Source: Heliocybe sulcata | Lineage: Eukaryota > Basidiomycota > Agaricomycetes > Gloeophyllales > Gloeophyllaceae | DNA: 64,000 bases | Direction: 5' to 3' | NCBI GenBank assembly: GCA_004369045.1 | Contig: ML213522.1 | Coordinates: 118,862-182,861, forward strand | Part shown: one piece after another, positions 12,198 through 21,930 of the stretch | Layout: every line of letters starts with the position of its first letter | How positions within the stretch are numbered: position 1 is the stretch's first letter | Position numbers and translations under genes: made by a program | Notes under the pieces: model-generated | Seen by the model: only the letters and a program-made list of their open reading frames with translations | What the model was told of the DNA's origin: nothing | The model's database searches: none

Positions 12198-13465
12198 GGC
12201 TGCGGGCTGCGTCGCAGTCGGGAACAGAGAGAAAGCGCAAGGCAGGAGGCGTGTGGAGAGTATGTTATCAAGGAGGCCTACGTGCCGTCGGCACCTCTGC
12301 CTCATGGGGTCCAATTAATGCATATTATTAATATTGATCGTCCTACATGATAAATCCCGTATCCCGGTGTATACTATAAGGAAGCCCATTCTTTGATGAA
12401 CGCCTTGAACCCATATATGAGACGACCCTGCTTCGGTTGAACCTGACGTCTGTAGAGTACTGTCGCTGACGGCGTCTACCGGCCTGCCGACTATACAAAT
12501 TCCGTCTCTCTCCTAGGGACCGCCCAGGAACATGGTCTCAGGAACATGGTCTCTGAGGCGACAGAGATATTCAAATACATTGTACGCAGCGGCCTGATTC
12601 TTACATTCTTACAGCAGCACTGCCGACGCCATAGACTTCAAATGGTTCAAGTACACCTGTTCAAAGTACTGAAGCGTTCTGAAGACGTGTTATCAGGTAT
12701 ATCCCTTTCCTTCCTGCCCGGTGCGAGCATGCAAGCACCTACTTAATTACCTTCATTTTACTCATAATCCGCTAGTTATAGGTGGTCTCCTCGTGCCGCG
12801 CGCTGTGCCTCAATTAATTTGTTCTTGCGTGAGGGTAAATCCCGGCTACGAGTAGATCTCGGACGTCCCAAAGGAAATTCAGACCGACTGGTGCACCTGG
12901 GTTTCTCGACAGCACATCTCTAACCTCTTCGATCTCTATGAGCCAGTAGACAGTGCACCCTATACTGACTACGTGAAACAAAGAGAGCTGCTGAACAACG
13001 CACTTGAAGCTGATACGGACTGCCCGAGGCCCGAATCCATCATTGATATCTCACCATCAACCTGACCATGTACCACTAAACGGAAGGCATAACAGTGGTC
13101 ATTTTGAAGCATGCGGCGTACGACACCTCCGAACAGCCTGTAAATAGCGGTGCCTTCTCCGCTTAGCTATCGATCGACGGTGCTGGTAATGCAGCATTTG
13201 GTTATAAGCCACTGTCAATGGATACCAGTGGATGGCTTGTATTTGTCTGGACGTCGAATCGAATTGGAGCAGATTTTGCGCTGAAGAAATCATTGTGCAA
13301 AGAAGCGCTCTCCTCGATTGCGGCGTCTGTGGCTGTGCAATCGCATGGTTATCACGCGCGTCACAGCATGGCACACAAACGCCACACTTCCTCGACTCGA
13401 GAATACTAGCCAAGCTTTACTAATCAACTAGCTTCCACATCCTCAACGTATTGCATGCGAGCTGG
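12198..13465. other. Intergenic region between MFS and MED25-like genes
   Basis: This holds the promoter side of the MFS gene and the upstream side of the MED25-like gene. Apart from the orphan exon-like frame at 12856-13065 and short frames near 12540-12680, nothing is recognised. Confidence 0.4.
12856..13065 (+). other. Orphan exon-like open frame, unknown protein
   Basis: After a possible acceptor (GAGTAG, ending 12855) there are 69 open codons ending in TGA at 13063-13065. The composition looks coding, with segments such as QTDWCTWVSRQH and VKQRELLNNALEAD. No start codon or confident upstream exon is visible; short frames at 12540-12680 may belong to it. It may be the last exon of a small or decayed gene. 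No family recognised. Confidence 0.3.
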
Positions 13466-16400
13466 ATGGCAGACGCAATCGTGGCAATTGCGGTCGTGAC
13501 GGACTGCTCCTTAGTAGTCTCCCAAGAATGGGATTTTCTCTTCAAGAACTACATCTACCAGCTGTTTCAGCGACTGCATGGCGGTGTGCAGGGTGGGTCG
13601 CCGCAGGCGAGTGTCTAGCTTTTGAGTGATGTAGATAGACTAACACTAGCTGTAGATTCGACTGGCGTTTATCACGTACGGTACCGCTACCGCTCGTCCA
13701 GGTCCGATCGTCTGCAGGCGCTTCTTCGCTCCACTTATGGATGTCTTGAAGGAGATGAAGGAGATACCCAGCTCGTTCGGGATGGGGACACTTGCCTCTG
13801 GAGGAGGGAAAGGCACTGCTGCTCTGGAGGCGCTGGTTGCTGCCACTGAGGTATTGGTTCTGTGTCTGTCTTGCACTTGTATCTAGTCTGACTTCCCAGT
13901 GCAGATGTTCGATCTGCTGACTACTGCCGTAGACACGAGCCAGGAGCGAAGGACACTGCAGCCTCAGTCGGTCAATGGGACTATACCAAAGTCCCAGGTC
14001 GTCGCTATGCGACATATCATCCACGTAGCGGCATTAGCGCCTGACAGCTCCAAGAGGCCACTGCGCAATAACTCTCCCGCTTTCGACGACACGACTTGGG
14101 AGACTCTGTCGGACGAACTCAAGAAGGTACATGTCCTTGGATATGAGAAGGACGGTTGACTGAAAGTGGGGAGTAGCGAGATATTAAGTGGAGCATGATA
14201 CTTCCGCGACAGCCCTTGACCCGGTTGGTGGAGTTGCACGCCAAGGTACGCCTGCGTATCATCTTGAATCTACGGCTCCCTCCATTGCCTTCTTCAGGTG
14301 GAAGCTGAAGATTCAATCGCGCCCTGGTTCCAGACCAGGTCAACAGACTCTCTGTACCTGGTGGGTCTGCCCCGTAAAGGTGCGACCTTGTCATCTGTGA
14401 AATGTGCATTTTCTCATCTCATGTCTTTCTTAAGTGCTCGAACGCCAGGCACTCGAACGCAAACGAACGGGAGCAGGGGAATCGCCCAGTACGCCGGAGC
14501 CCAAGCGCGCCAAAATCTCCGGTCCAGGCAGTCAGGTTTCTCCCATTGTGTCGAATTCAACCCCTCCCAGAGTTGCCCCCGCACCTGTCATTGCTCCCAA
14601 GACGAATAGCTCCCCGATACCATCACCCGTGCAGCCCCAGGCACCTACCACTCCAGCGATGCGATCTCAACAGCCCGCAGTCAAGCCTTCTCCGTCGCAG
14701 GCAGGCGTGCCAGGACAGAGGCGACCGAAGGAGGCGACCCTGGAGGAAATTGAGGCCCACATGAAGGTAGTGGAAGCTGATATTCGAGCGATACAAGAGA
14801 GGTTGCCAGGGCTCGAACGAGGCGGTCTACAAGAGCATATGCAGAAAGCGAGACTGGTCTTGGCGCAGAAGATGCTCTCGTTTGACCAGCTTAAACAAGC
14901 CCGCGTGATCCTCCTGAAACGCAGACAAGAACAAAACGCGATTTCTGACAAAGGTAACAGTGCCGGTGCGGACATGGCGAGCATGCTACAGCAGTCGCAA
15001 GCAGGACTCTCCATGCCAAATCAGAACACCGCCGGGCTTTTGTATGGCCAGTCCATCAACAACAATCTCGGCCAATCGTTCCCCTCAGGACTTCCTATGG
15101 GAGCACACCTCATGCAGGGCATGCAAGGAAGTGGGAACGTGCAGCTTCCTCCAAGTGCTACGCCCGCCGCCGCGACGGACGTGGATATACAGGTGCAGAT
15201 GCAGAAGCTGCTGGATCAACGGAACAACGCTCGACAGCAGGACACTGGTGGCGCTCCGCAACCTGCTGCGAACTCAGGTCAGCCTGCACCACAAGGTCAG
15301 CGTATGCGTACAATGTGGCAGGGAACGATCGCGGTCGTTAGTGGAAATACTCTTCAGACCAAATTCGATGTGCAGGTTTTGAGTGCTGTTGTATTGTAAG
15401 CGGTGTTCTTGTCAGTAATGAATCCTGGGCGTTGACCTGGTTCTGCAGGGATGCTCATACCTGGCCTAGCATGCTGCAGGTCCGACCTGCGTTCATGACT
15501 ACCAGGGAGGAACTGCAAATGTACTTGAAAGCGCAACCTGCTATCTTATGCCACATTCATCCTCTCAAGCCACCTGTGAGACCCGAGGTGAATGTCGTTC
15601 GGTATGAGCAAGTCACGCAGTTGCTCCTCACGAAGAACGCCGTAAGTACTCCTCCAGTACATGCTACCCAGGCCTCAATACGTGTCCATGTAACTTTAGT
15701 ATGCTCACGCTTCGTGGACGCACCCAGCGGACAGCCGGAAACATATCAATTTCTTGATTATCACCCTAACCACGGCGAACGAGAAGAGGACATTTGGGGC
15801 GTACTGGATTAGCGATGGACCTGCTAGCCTTCCATCCCGACAGCCCGGAGCCTCCCCGGCATCTGCATCTGGCCCAGGTGGGCCGAAGTTGGATCTCAGT
15901 CAATTGCCGGCAGAGCTACAGCAGCGGCTGCTGCAAATACCACCCGAAAAGCGCGCGGAGATTATACAGCAGATGCGAGCCAGGAGGGCGGCCGTGATGC
16001 AACAGGCACGACCAATGCCGCACCCGTCCAATCAACCTGGTCCGTCCTCGCAACCTCTGTCACAGATGGGAAATCCAAACGTAGGAAATTTATTCCCGGG
16101 CAACAACGCGACCAATTACATGAGAATGGATGGAGGTGGTATGCAAGGCAGAGCGTCGAACACCGGGAACGGGTTGCCGGGGATGAACTCGCAGAACGCA
16201 TTCAATTTCGACCCTGGCAACATTACTCAAAATCAGCACGGTATGGGGATGAACCCAAACATGGGTATGCCACAAGGCATGGGCGTCAACATGAATATGG
16301 GGATGGGGATGGGGATGGGTGATGGAATGGGTCAGAATTTCGGACTGCAAGGCGGTATGGCCCCGCAACATCAGCAACAGTCTGGCGGGAATCCTGCCTT

Positions 16401-16485
16401 TCCACAAGGCGGCGTGAGCTTCGAGATGCTCCAATCGTTCATGCAGCGTAATGCAGAAGGCGGCTCCGCCGGTGCAGGCAGCTAA
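13466..16485 (+). CDS. MED25: MED25-like Mediator subunit (VWA-like domain plus ACID/PTOV-like region)
   Basis: The start at 13466 gives MADAIVAIAVVTDCSLV. Removing intron 13607-13655 (GC donor) joins PQ to IRLAFITYGTA. The N-terminal third then reads as a MED25 VWA domain: IRLAFITYGTA, GGGKGTAALEALVAATEMFDLL, a later IIHVAALAPDSS strand, and DIKWSMILPRQPLTRL. A disordered Ser/Pro/Ala linker follows, then a helical segment around EEIEAHMKVVEADIRAIQERL. A C-terminal region has MWQGTIAVVSG, WPSMLQVRPAF and YEQVTQLLLTKNA, spaced like the activator-binding ACID/PTOV domain. The last exon is Met/Asn/Gly/Gln-rich. MED25 is absent from budding yeast but present in animals, plants and some fungi. The gene symbol rests on domain order and motif similarity. 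A second Mediator subunit lies 3.5 kb downstream. Confidence 0.75.
13607..13655 (+). other. GC-AG intron in the MED25-like gene
   Basis: The donor is CAG/GCGAGT, the branch-like sequence CTAAC is at about 13640, and the acceptor is CTGTAG. Removing 49 nt keeps phase 0 and gives SPQIRLAFITYG. Without it the frame stops at once (TAG). The closest GT donor (GTGGGT, 13593-13598) breaks the downstream frame. Confidence 0.7.
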
Positions 16486-16966
16486 TGTTTCTACTGCCGC
16501 AAGATGTCTCTCGTTTTACTAGTCGATTGCCTTACCTCGTCTCGTTAGCGCAGAGATTGAAGTGACGCGAAACCTCAGACCCTTGAAGCTTGGCTCTAGC
16601 TGATATATGTTCGAATTCAATTCTTAGGCAAGGAGACTAGGGAAGCCGATCTCATTAATATCGGTGTATTCCGTGAACGGCCGTGAATTATGGGGACATT
16701 GTGTGCCCAGGATGCTTCGACGTATTCGGGTGCAGGGTGTTCAGATTCAACTTATAAATGAAACTTGGCTGAGGGAAGCCGTAGCAACGCCTGAGGACAC
16801 ACAAGACAGATACATAGCTTATACAGCGTCGTTAGACGCACTGGGTCTAACTGTAGGTCAAATCCTAATAACTATCGAGATTAGCTTATAACAGAGTCCA
16901 TCGCAATACCGTAATCGTCCACACCAGTATCCAATCAAGCACGTTAAGTTCGTGGAGACAACAAGA
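16486..16966. other. Intergenic region between convergent genes
   Basis: This is the tail-to-tail spacer between the MED25-like gene and the secreted-protein gene. It should contain both 3' ends. Nothing else is recognised. Confidence 0.5.
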
Positions 16967-17664
16967 CTAGAGGAGCAGATGTAACCCACTCCAGAGAGAC
17001 ACCATACTGCTGAGCGCTGCAGCCCAAAATGCTCGGGAAGGCTTCCAGGTGCCAGTAGCACTGGAGACGCTCGCGTCGGCAACAGTGTTCGTGCCCACCA
17101 TGGATTGCCACTGACTATAGTCCAAAACCGTGCCAGTAGTGGTAGGAGCGACGGATGTGATGATGGCGAAGGACGGTGTGAAGGTGTCCGGGACTACTAT
17201 CGTAGCACCAGCAGCATTAGTGGTTGTGTATTGGTACGGGATGGCGCCGGTGCCCGGAGTAGCGCCAGGTGCGCCGACAACTCGAGGTGCCGTGGTAGTA
17301 GTCGCAGCAGCCGGAGGAATGGGTGTGGGCGTGGCTGGGAGCGTGGGCGTCGTCGCCGTTGTCGTGCTCGTGCTAGTGCTAGTGCCCGTGTACGGTAGGG
17401 TCTCACTGCATGGATCTCGAGTTCAAACAGCAGTCATTGATACAAGAATCGCGCACGTACAGCGTCATAGTACTTGGCAGCCCTAGTACATCGGTGGTTA
17501 AGGTAATAACCTCGACAATAGACGTCAAGGGGTTGACGCTGCCCAAGTCAGGCAATTGGGATGCCGGACAACGAGAAGACTCACGGGTCGGGGATCGTCA
17601 ATGTTTCCTGAGCGCGAACAAAGCTGAACAATGCCATGGCAAGGCAAAGTACGTGCCGCATCAT
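16967..17664 (-). CDS. Secreted Thr/Pro/Ser-rich protein, 198 aa, possible GPI-type tail
   Basis: This gene appears only after splicing. Exon 1 is 17664-17585, exon 2 is 17538-17461 and exon 3 is 17405-16967. Donors are GTGAGT and GTACGT, and the sum is exactly 597 nt (198 codons plus stop). The N-terminus, MMRHVLCLAMALFSFVRA, is a classical signal peptide with cleavage likely before QETLTIPDP. The mature protein begins with a V-x-x-I-T-L-T-T segment, then a long stretch of Thr, Pro, Ala and Ser with TSTSTSTTTTATT-type runs that would be O-mannosylated. It ends in a short basic spacer and a hydrophobic tail (AFWAAALSSMVSLWSG). The tail could be a GPI-anchor signal or a membrane anchor. Function is unknown; similar low-complexity secreted proteins are common in basidiomycete cell walls. 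It diverges from OLA1 with 305 bp between starts. Confidence 0.8.
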
Positions 17665-17969
17665 ACTGGCACTAGGCGCAGAGGTATGCATCGTCGTCGT
17701 CGTCGCTGGCAGTCACTGCAAGACTATTCTCGGCGTCGAGATCTCTTGCGCGAGTCCGCAGGCAGATGTGACGTCACTAACCTTCATTTGGAGTAAGTCA
17801 CAGTAACGTATATATTCAGACTCCGCTAGCCGAATTTAGTCTCTTCTGTATTTTTTCGATGATAGATGGATTCCGGCTTTGCTATCGATTGAGGCTTTCC
17901 TCCTCGCCCTTCGCGCCCTTTTCTCCTCGATATTTCTCTTCTTCGCCGCTCCTTGCTGCAAAGAAGAGA
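17665..17969. promoter_or_regulatory. Shared upstream region of secreted-protein gene and OLA1
   Basis: There are 305 bp between two divergent start codons. The OLA1-proximal part is pyrimidine-rich on the + strand (many CTC/TTC runs at 17890-17960), as is common just upstream of fungal housekeeping genes. No specific element is identified. Confidence 0.45.
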
Positions 17970-19733
17970 ATGCCGCCCAAGAAGGCCGCTGCCCAGGAGA
18001 AGAAGTCCGTTCTTGGGCGTCCTTCAAACAATCTCAAGGTCGGGATCGTAGGTTTGTTCAGGACCGGTTGACATTCCACGCCGACACTGAGTCTTACTCC
18101 TAGGTTTGCCAAATGTTGGCAAATCTTCGTTCTTCAACGTTCTCTCCGACACTGGTATGTCGTGAAAATTTTCACACCCAAGACCCAGTGGATGACCCAC
18201 GCGTAACTTTCAAGATTTGGGAAAGGCGGCCAATTTCCCCTACGCGACCATAAATCCGGAAGAGGCTCGCATTCCGGTTCCGGATCCTCGCTTCGACTGG
18301 CTCTGCGAGACGTACAAGCCTGCCTCGAGGGTACCTGCCTTTTTGACCTGCATCGACATCGCAGGTTTAACAGCTGTATGACACCCTCAGCATCCACTCG
18401 TTCGTGACACTCAGAACATGTGCGTTAGGGAGCATCAACGGGTGCTGGCCTGGGCAATGCCTTCTTGTCGCACGTCCGAGCCGTCGATGGTATATTCCAG
18501 GTCGTTCGTGCCTTCGACGACGCTGAGGTCATACACGTCGAGGGCGATGTCGATCCTCTCCGCGACATGGAGATTATCCAGACGGAATTGCGTTTGAAGG
18601 ATATTGAGTGGGTGGAGAAGCATCTCGATGGTCTAAAGCGTAGCGGCCGCTCCTTGGGAAATACTTCTCTAGCTGACAAGGCAAAGAAGGAAGAGATTGT
18701 GAGTATGCTCCTATGAGTACGCATTATCTACTGCTTACAGTGATTCAGGCAACGGTAGAGAAAGTTTTAAAGACTCTGACCGAGGAAAGTAAGGATGTTC
18801 GGAAGGCCGAATGGACCAACAAGGAGGCGAGTTGTTGTCCGTCTCACCCATCCTCACTTCTTCGCCGCTTTTGTGATGATAAAGAGCCTCAGCGCTCGAA
18901 TTCTATAACCCAGCTCGTCGAGGCGGGAGTAACGCCCCAATTCCTATGAGATAAATTCTTATCTGATAATCTGCTCCATCCACGTATCAACGCGTATATG
19001 CAGAGGCTAACGTCGACTTCTGATAGATCGACGTCGTCAACACTATGCAACTTCTCACCGCCAAGCCGGTGACGTACCTCGTCAACCTGAGCGAGAAGGA
19101 CTACATCCGGAAGAAGAACAAATGGTCTGTGTCCTCCTATGTATATTATGTTGATCGTGCTTGTTTATCCTTTGTCCTCTCAGGCTGCCCAAGATCAAAG
19201 CCTGGATTGATCAGAACAACCCCGGCGACCCGCTCATCCCCTTCTCTGTTTCGCTTGAGGAGCGTCTTGCTCGACTCGATCCCGAAGAGAAGGAGGAAGA
19301 ACAGAAGAAGATCGGCGCCACCAGTGCTCTTGGAAAGATCACCAATGCGGGCTACCAGATGCTCGATGTACGCCACCTTCTTTCTTTGCGAGTCTCGTGC
19401 TAAGTATCGCATCTGTACAGCTGATCCGCTATTTCACATGTGGGCCTGATGAAGTCCGTGCGTGGACGATCAGGAGAGCGACCAAAGCGCCGCAGGCCGC
19501 TGGTGTGATTCACTCCGACTTTGAGAACAAGTTTGTCTGCGGAGAGATCATGTCGTACGACGACTTGAAGGAGTATGGTAGCGAAGCCGCCGTCAAGGCC
19601 GCTGGTAAATTGAGGCAGCAAGGAAAGCCGTACGAAAGTATGTCGCATCTACTTCTTGTGTGTTCCGTGATACTTATACGTGGCTTCTCCAGTGCAAGAT
19701 GGTGACATTGCCTATTGGAAGGCGGGTGGTTAG
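17970..19733 (+). CDS. OLA1: OLA1/YchF-type P-loop ATPase
   Basis: The start at 17970 gives [20 protein letters not shown]. The G domain contains [12 protein letters not shown] (P-loop, split by an intron after GIVG), [17 protein letters not shown] and CIDIAGL (switch II). Then come [15 protein letters not shown] and the VVRAFDD segment typical of the Obg/YchF family. A helical insertion follows, then [18 protein letters not shown] and the C-terminal TGS domain ([48 protein letters not shown]). Eukaryotic OLA1 hydrolyses ATP rather than GTP and is linked to ribosomes and stress control. The exon at about 18827 is followed by an apparent 200-nt GC-AG intron (18827-19026), after which [10 protein letters not shown] continues. 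The last intron is at about 19638-19692. Confidence 0.95.
18827..19026 (+). other. Probable 200-nt GC-AG intron in OLA1
   Basis: The conserved protein should run from EWTNKE to [10 protein letters not shown]. The only phase-preserving junction I see is GAG/GCGAGT with acceptor GATAG. It is longer than the other introns of this gene. A hidden short exon with two introns is an alternative. Confidence 0.55.
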
Positions 19734-19948
19734 ACAGGCTGAAAACACAATGTATCTCGTTGACATAGCGTCTATATGTATTAAAATTGTATTGATCCTC
19801 AAGAATCCAATGCGTGCGGACAGGGTACCTTGGTACCTTGAGTAACTAAGTCCGCTCTAGTGTGGGAATTTGTTCTCACGGGTTGTCATCACGGAGAGGG
19901 CGAGTGGCGTTGTGCATTGATCTCTTGTCTTCCGCCGTCCTCATTGCC

Positions 19949-21296
19949 ATGGACGTCGACGAGCCTATGCCCCACGCTGCCTCCTCTAACGCCGTCGCCG
20001 GCCCCTCCAACCTCAGCGACATGATCTCACAGTACCTGCCGCCGCCAGGTATATCGCACACCGTGCACACATGCAGTTTCACTGACTCCCCGATTCATCA
20101 ACAGGACCGCCCCGATCTGTCCACCACCTAACTAGCACTCAAGACCTCCTCGCGCGTTTTCGTCTGCTGCCTGCGTACGATAGGCATGTGCGCCCATTCA
20201 GCGCGATGACGCCGCCCGTGGCACCGGGGTCGACGGCTGTGTCAGCTTCTACGCCTACCGACAAGGGCAAGGGCAAGGAGAAAGAAGTCAATACACCCGC
20301 CGCCGCATCTACCCCCGGAGGACCTGCAGATGGAGATGATGACGATGAGAAGAAGAAGAGGAAGAATTACAAGTATCTTATCCAGGGGATACCAGGTGCG
20401 TTTCCCGTCTAACCTAGTTCGGTTGCGATTGACGGTTTTGCCTGCTCAGGGAAACATTCAATGAAGAAAGATGATTACCTGACGACAATGATGCAGATGC
20501 CCCCAAAATCGCGGAATACCATGAAGCCTTTCGATCAGCAGACGCAACGCCAAGCGTTTAGCATCAGTCTTTCCGGATTACCAGGGGTACGTCCAGTTTG
20601 TGCCAGGCTCGCTCCCCGGGACGACTCTTACCGTTTTACTTTATAGTGGAATATCAACAATCTTGTAGAGGAGTCTCCGCAAGCACGTGAAGATCGGAAG
20701 AAGCGGGTTTGTATCGTTTTAAGTGCACTACCGTCAGCTCTTACATACCCTTGTGTTCATAGAAAGAGGCGAAAAAACTCGCCAAAGCACAACAACTGGC
20801 CGCAGCCAATGGTCAAGGCCAGACCCCACTTCCCTCCCAACCCACGCAGGCCGTCCCCGTTTCCGCCACGCAGTCACGTGGTATCACCCCGAGACCAGGT
20901 GTATCCTCAGTACGGACCGCCACGCCCGTTGCAAATGGATCCCGTCCCGCCTCCGTGCCCTCCGCACCGCCTCGACCAGCGCCCACACCAAAAGTCGCTG
21001 CTGCACCGACGCCTGCGCCTTCCACGCCTGGCACAGACCCGTTCATCATCAAGCGTGGCAAGAAGAGGGAGCACGAGGACAGCGTTGTTGGGCCGGCGAA
21101 CAGTCAGGGTCCCGGCAAGGGCAGTGGGAAGACTGGTCTGCCTGGTGTGCGCCCGAGGCCGGTGAAAAAGCAGAGAACGGTGAGTGTTTATTTGGTTTTG
21201 ATATGCGTCATGGGGTTTATTGACGTGCAGTAGGATGGTGCAGGGCAGGCTAGGGAATTGATGCCTGTCCAGCAGCGAACACCTCAAGGCGTGTAA
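19949..21296 (+). CDS. MED19: MED19/Rox3-like Mediator head subunit
   Basis: The start at 19949 gives MDVDEPMPHAASSN. After a short N-terminus the spliced protein has TQDLLARFRLLPAYDRHVRPF, comparable to the MED19 N/D-L-I-x-x-Y-x-L-x-x-A-Y-x-x-F core. A linker leads to YKYLIQGIPGKHSMKKDDYL, MQMPPKSRNTMKPF, AFSISLSGLPGW and a lysine-rich RKKRKEAKKLAKAQ. This is the same order as the LPG...LIE-P...F...L.GF.L..GPLP and basic tail of MED19. The C-terminal third is Pro/Ala/Thr-rich with a basic PFIIKRGKKREHEDS patch. The last intron is 21180-21233: the first available AG would give an immediate stop, while the next one (TAG) gives 20 more codons to the stop at 21294. MED19 sits in the Mediator head/middle and contacts activators. 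Confidence 0.75.
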
Positions 21297-21930
21297 ACGT
21301 GGAGTTCTCAAAGCACCCGGTAGTATTAAACGGTGCTTTGGGGACGGTAGTCATGCTATGATAGCAACGATGGCTCTCGCCTCCACGACCTGAAAGCCCC
21401 AGTTTCCACTCAACACAACCGTGGCCAAATGGCAAGTATCCCACATGCTAATCAGGATCAACCTCAATCCGGGAGACGTTTCTACTTGCTATCGCCCTTC
21501 CCAGCATCTATCACACCATTCATCAACACATCACTCCTAGCAAGTCCGCCCACATATACCTCTCTTCCTGTTTGGTCAATGGAGGACATTCCGGTATTGT
21601 ATCATCAGATAATTGTTTGTTACTCTGAAGGTCGTCATCTGGTCCTCAGGCCTCAGGTGGTGATGCGCGCCGGTGTATCGATGGGATCCGACTTGGCGTG
21701 TATGTCCGTCTTTCCGTAATGTACTAGAATGCTCTACTTCAGACCGTCAAAGTTCGCTATGGTTGTTTTCCTACCTTCTCCACCATACAAACAGTCGTGC
21801 CACTGGAGAGCAGATTAGCGTTGCTATCCGAGAATAGGAATGAGCGTTATTCGCAGGCACTTGATTGATGTCGCGCGGAACTGCGTACCCGTCCATTACC
21901 CCCTGATCTGCTTCCTGCTCCCTATGGTTC
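21297..21930. other. Intergenic region, upstream of IMD/Ivy1-like gene
   Basis: One 96-codon frame (21429-21719) has no recognisable domain and poor coding character. I treat it as chance. The region is the probable MED19 3' end and the promoter of the gene at 21931. Confidence 0.45.

Noticed and set aside
17130-17486. Val/Ala-rich plus-strand frame of 118 codons
   Set aside because: It is the antisense of the Thr/Pro-rich exon of the secreted-protein gene, whose spliced frame is far better supported.
21180-21236. Premature stop in MED19 directly after the last intron
   Set aside because: Using the next AG as acceptor (21233) gives a clean 20-codon extension to a stop.
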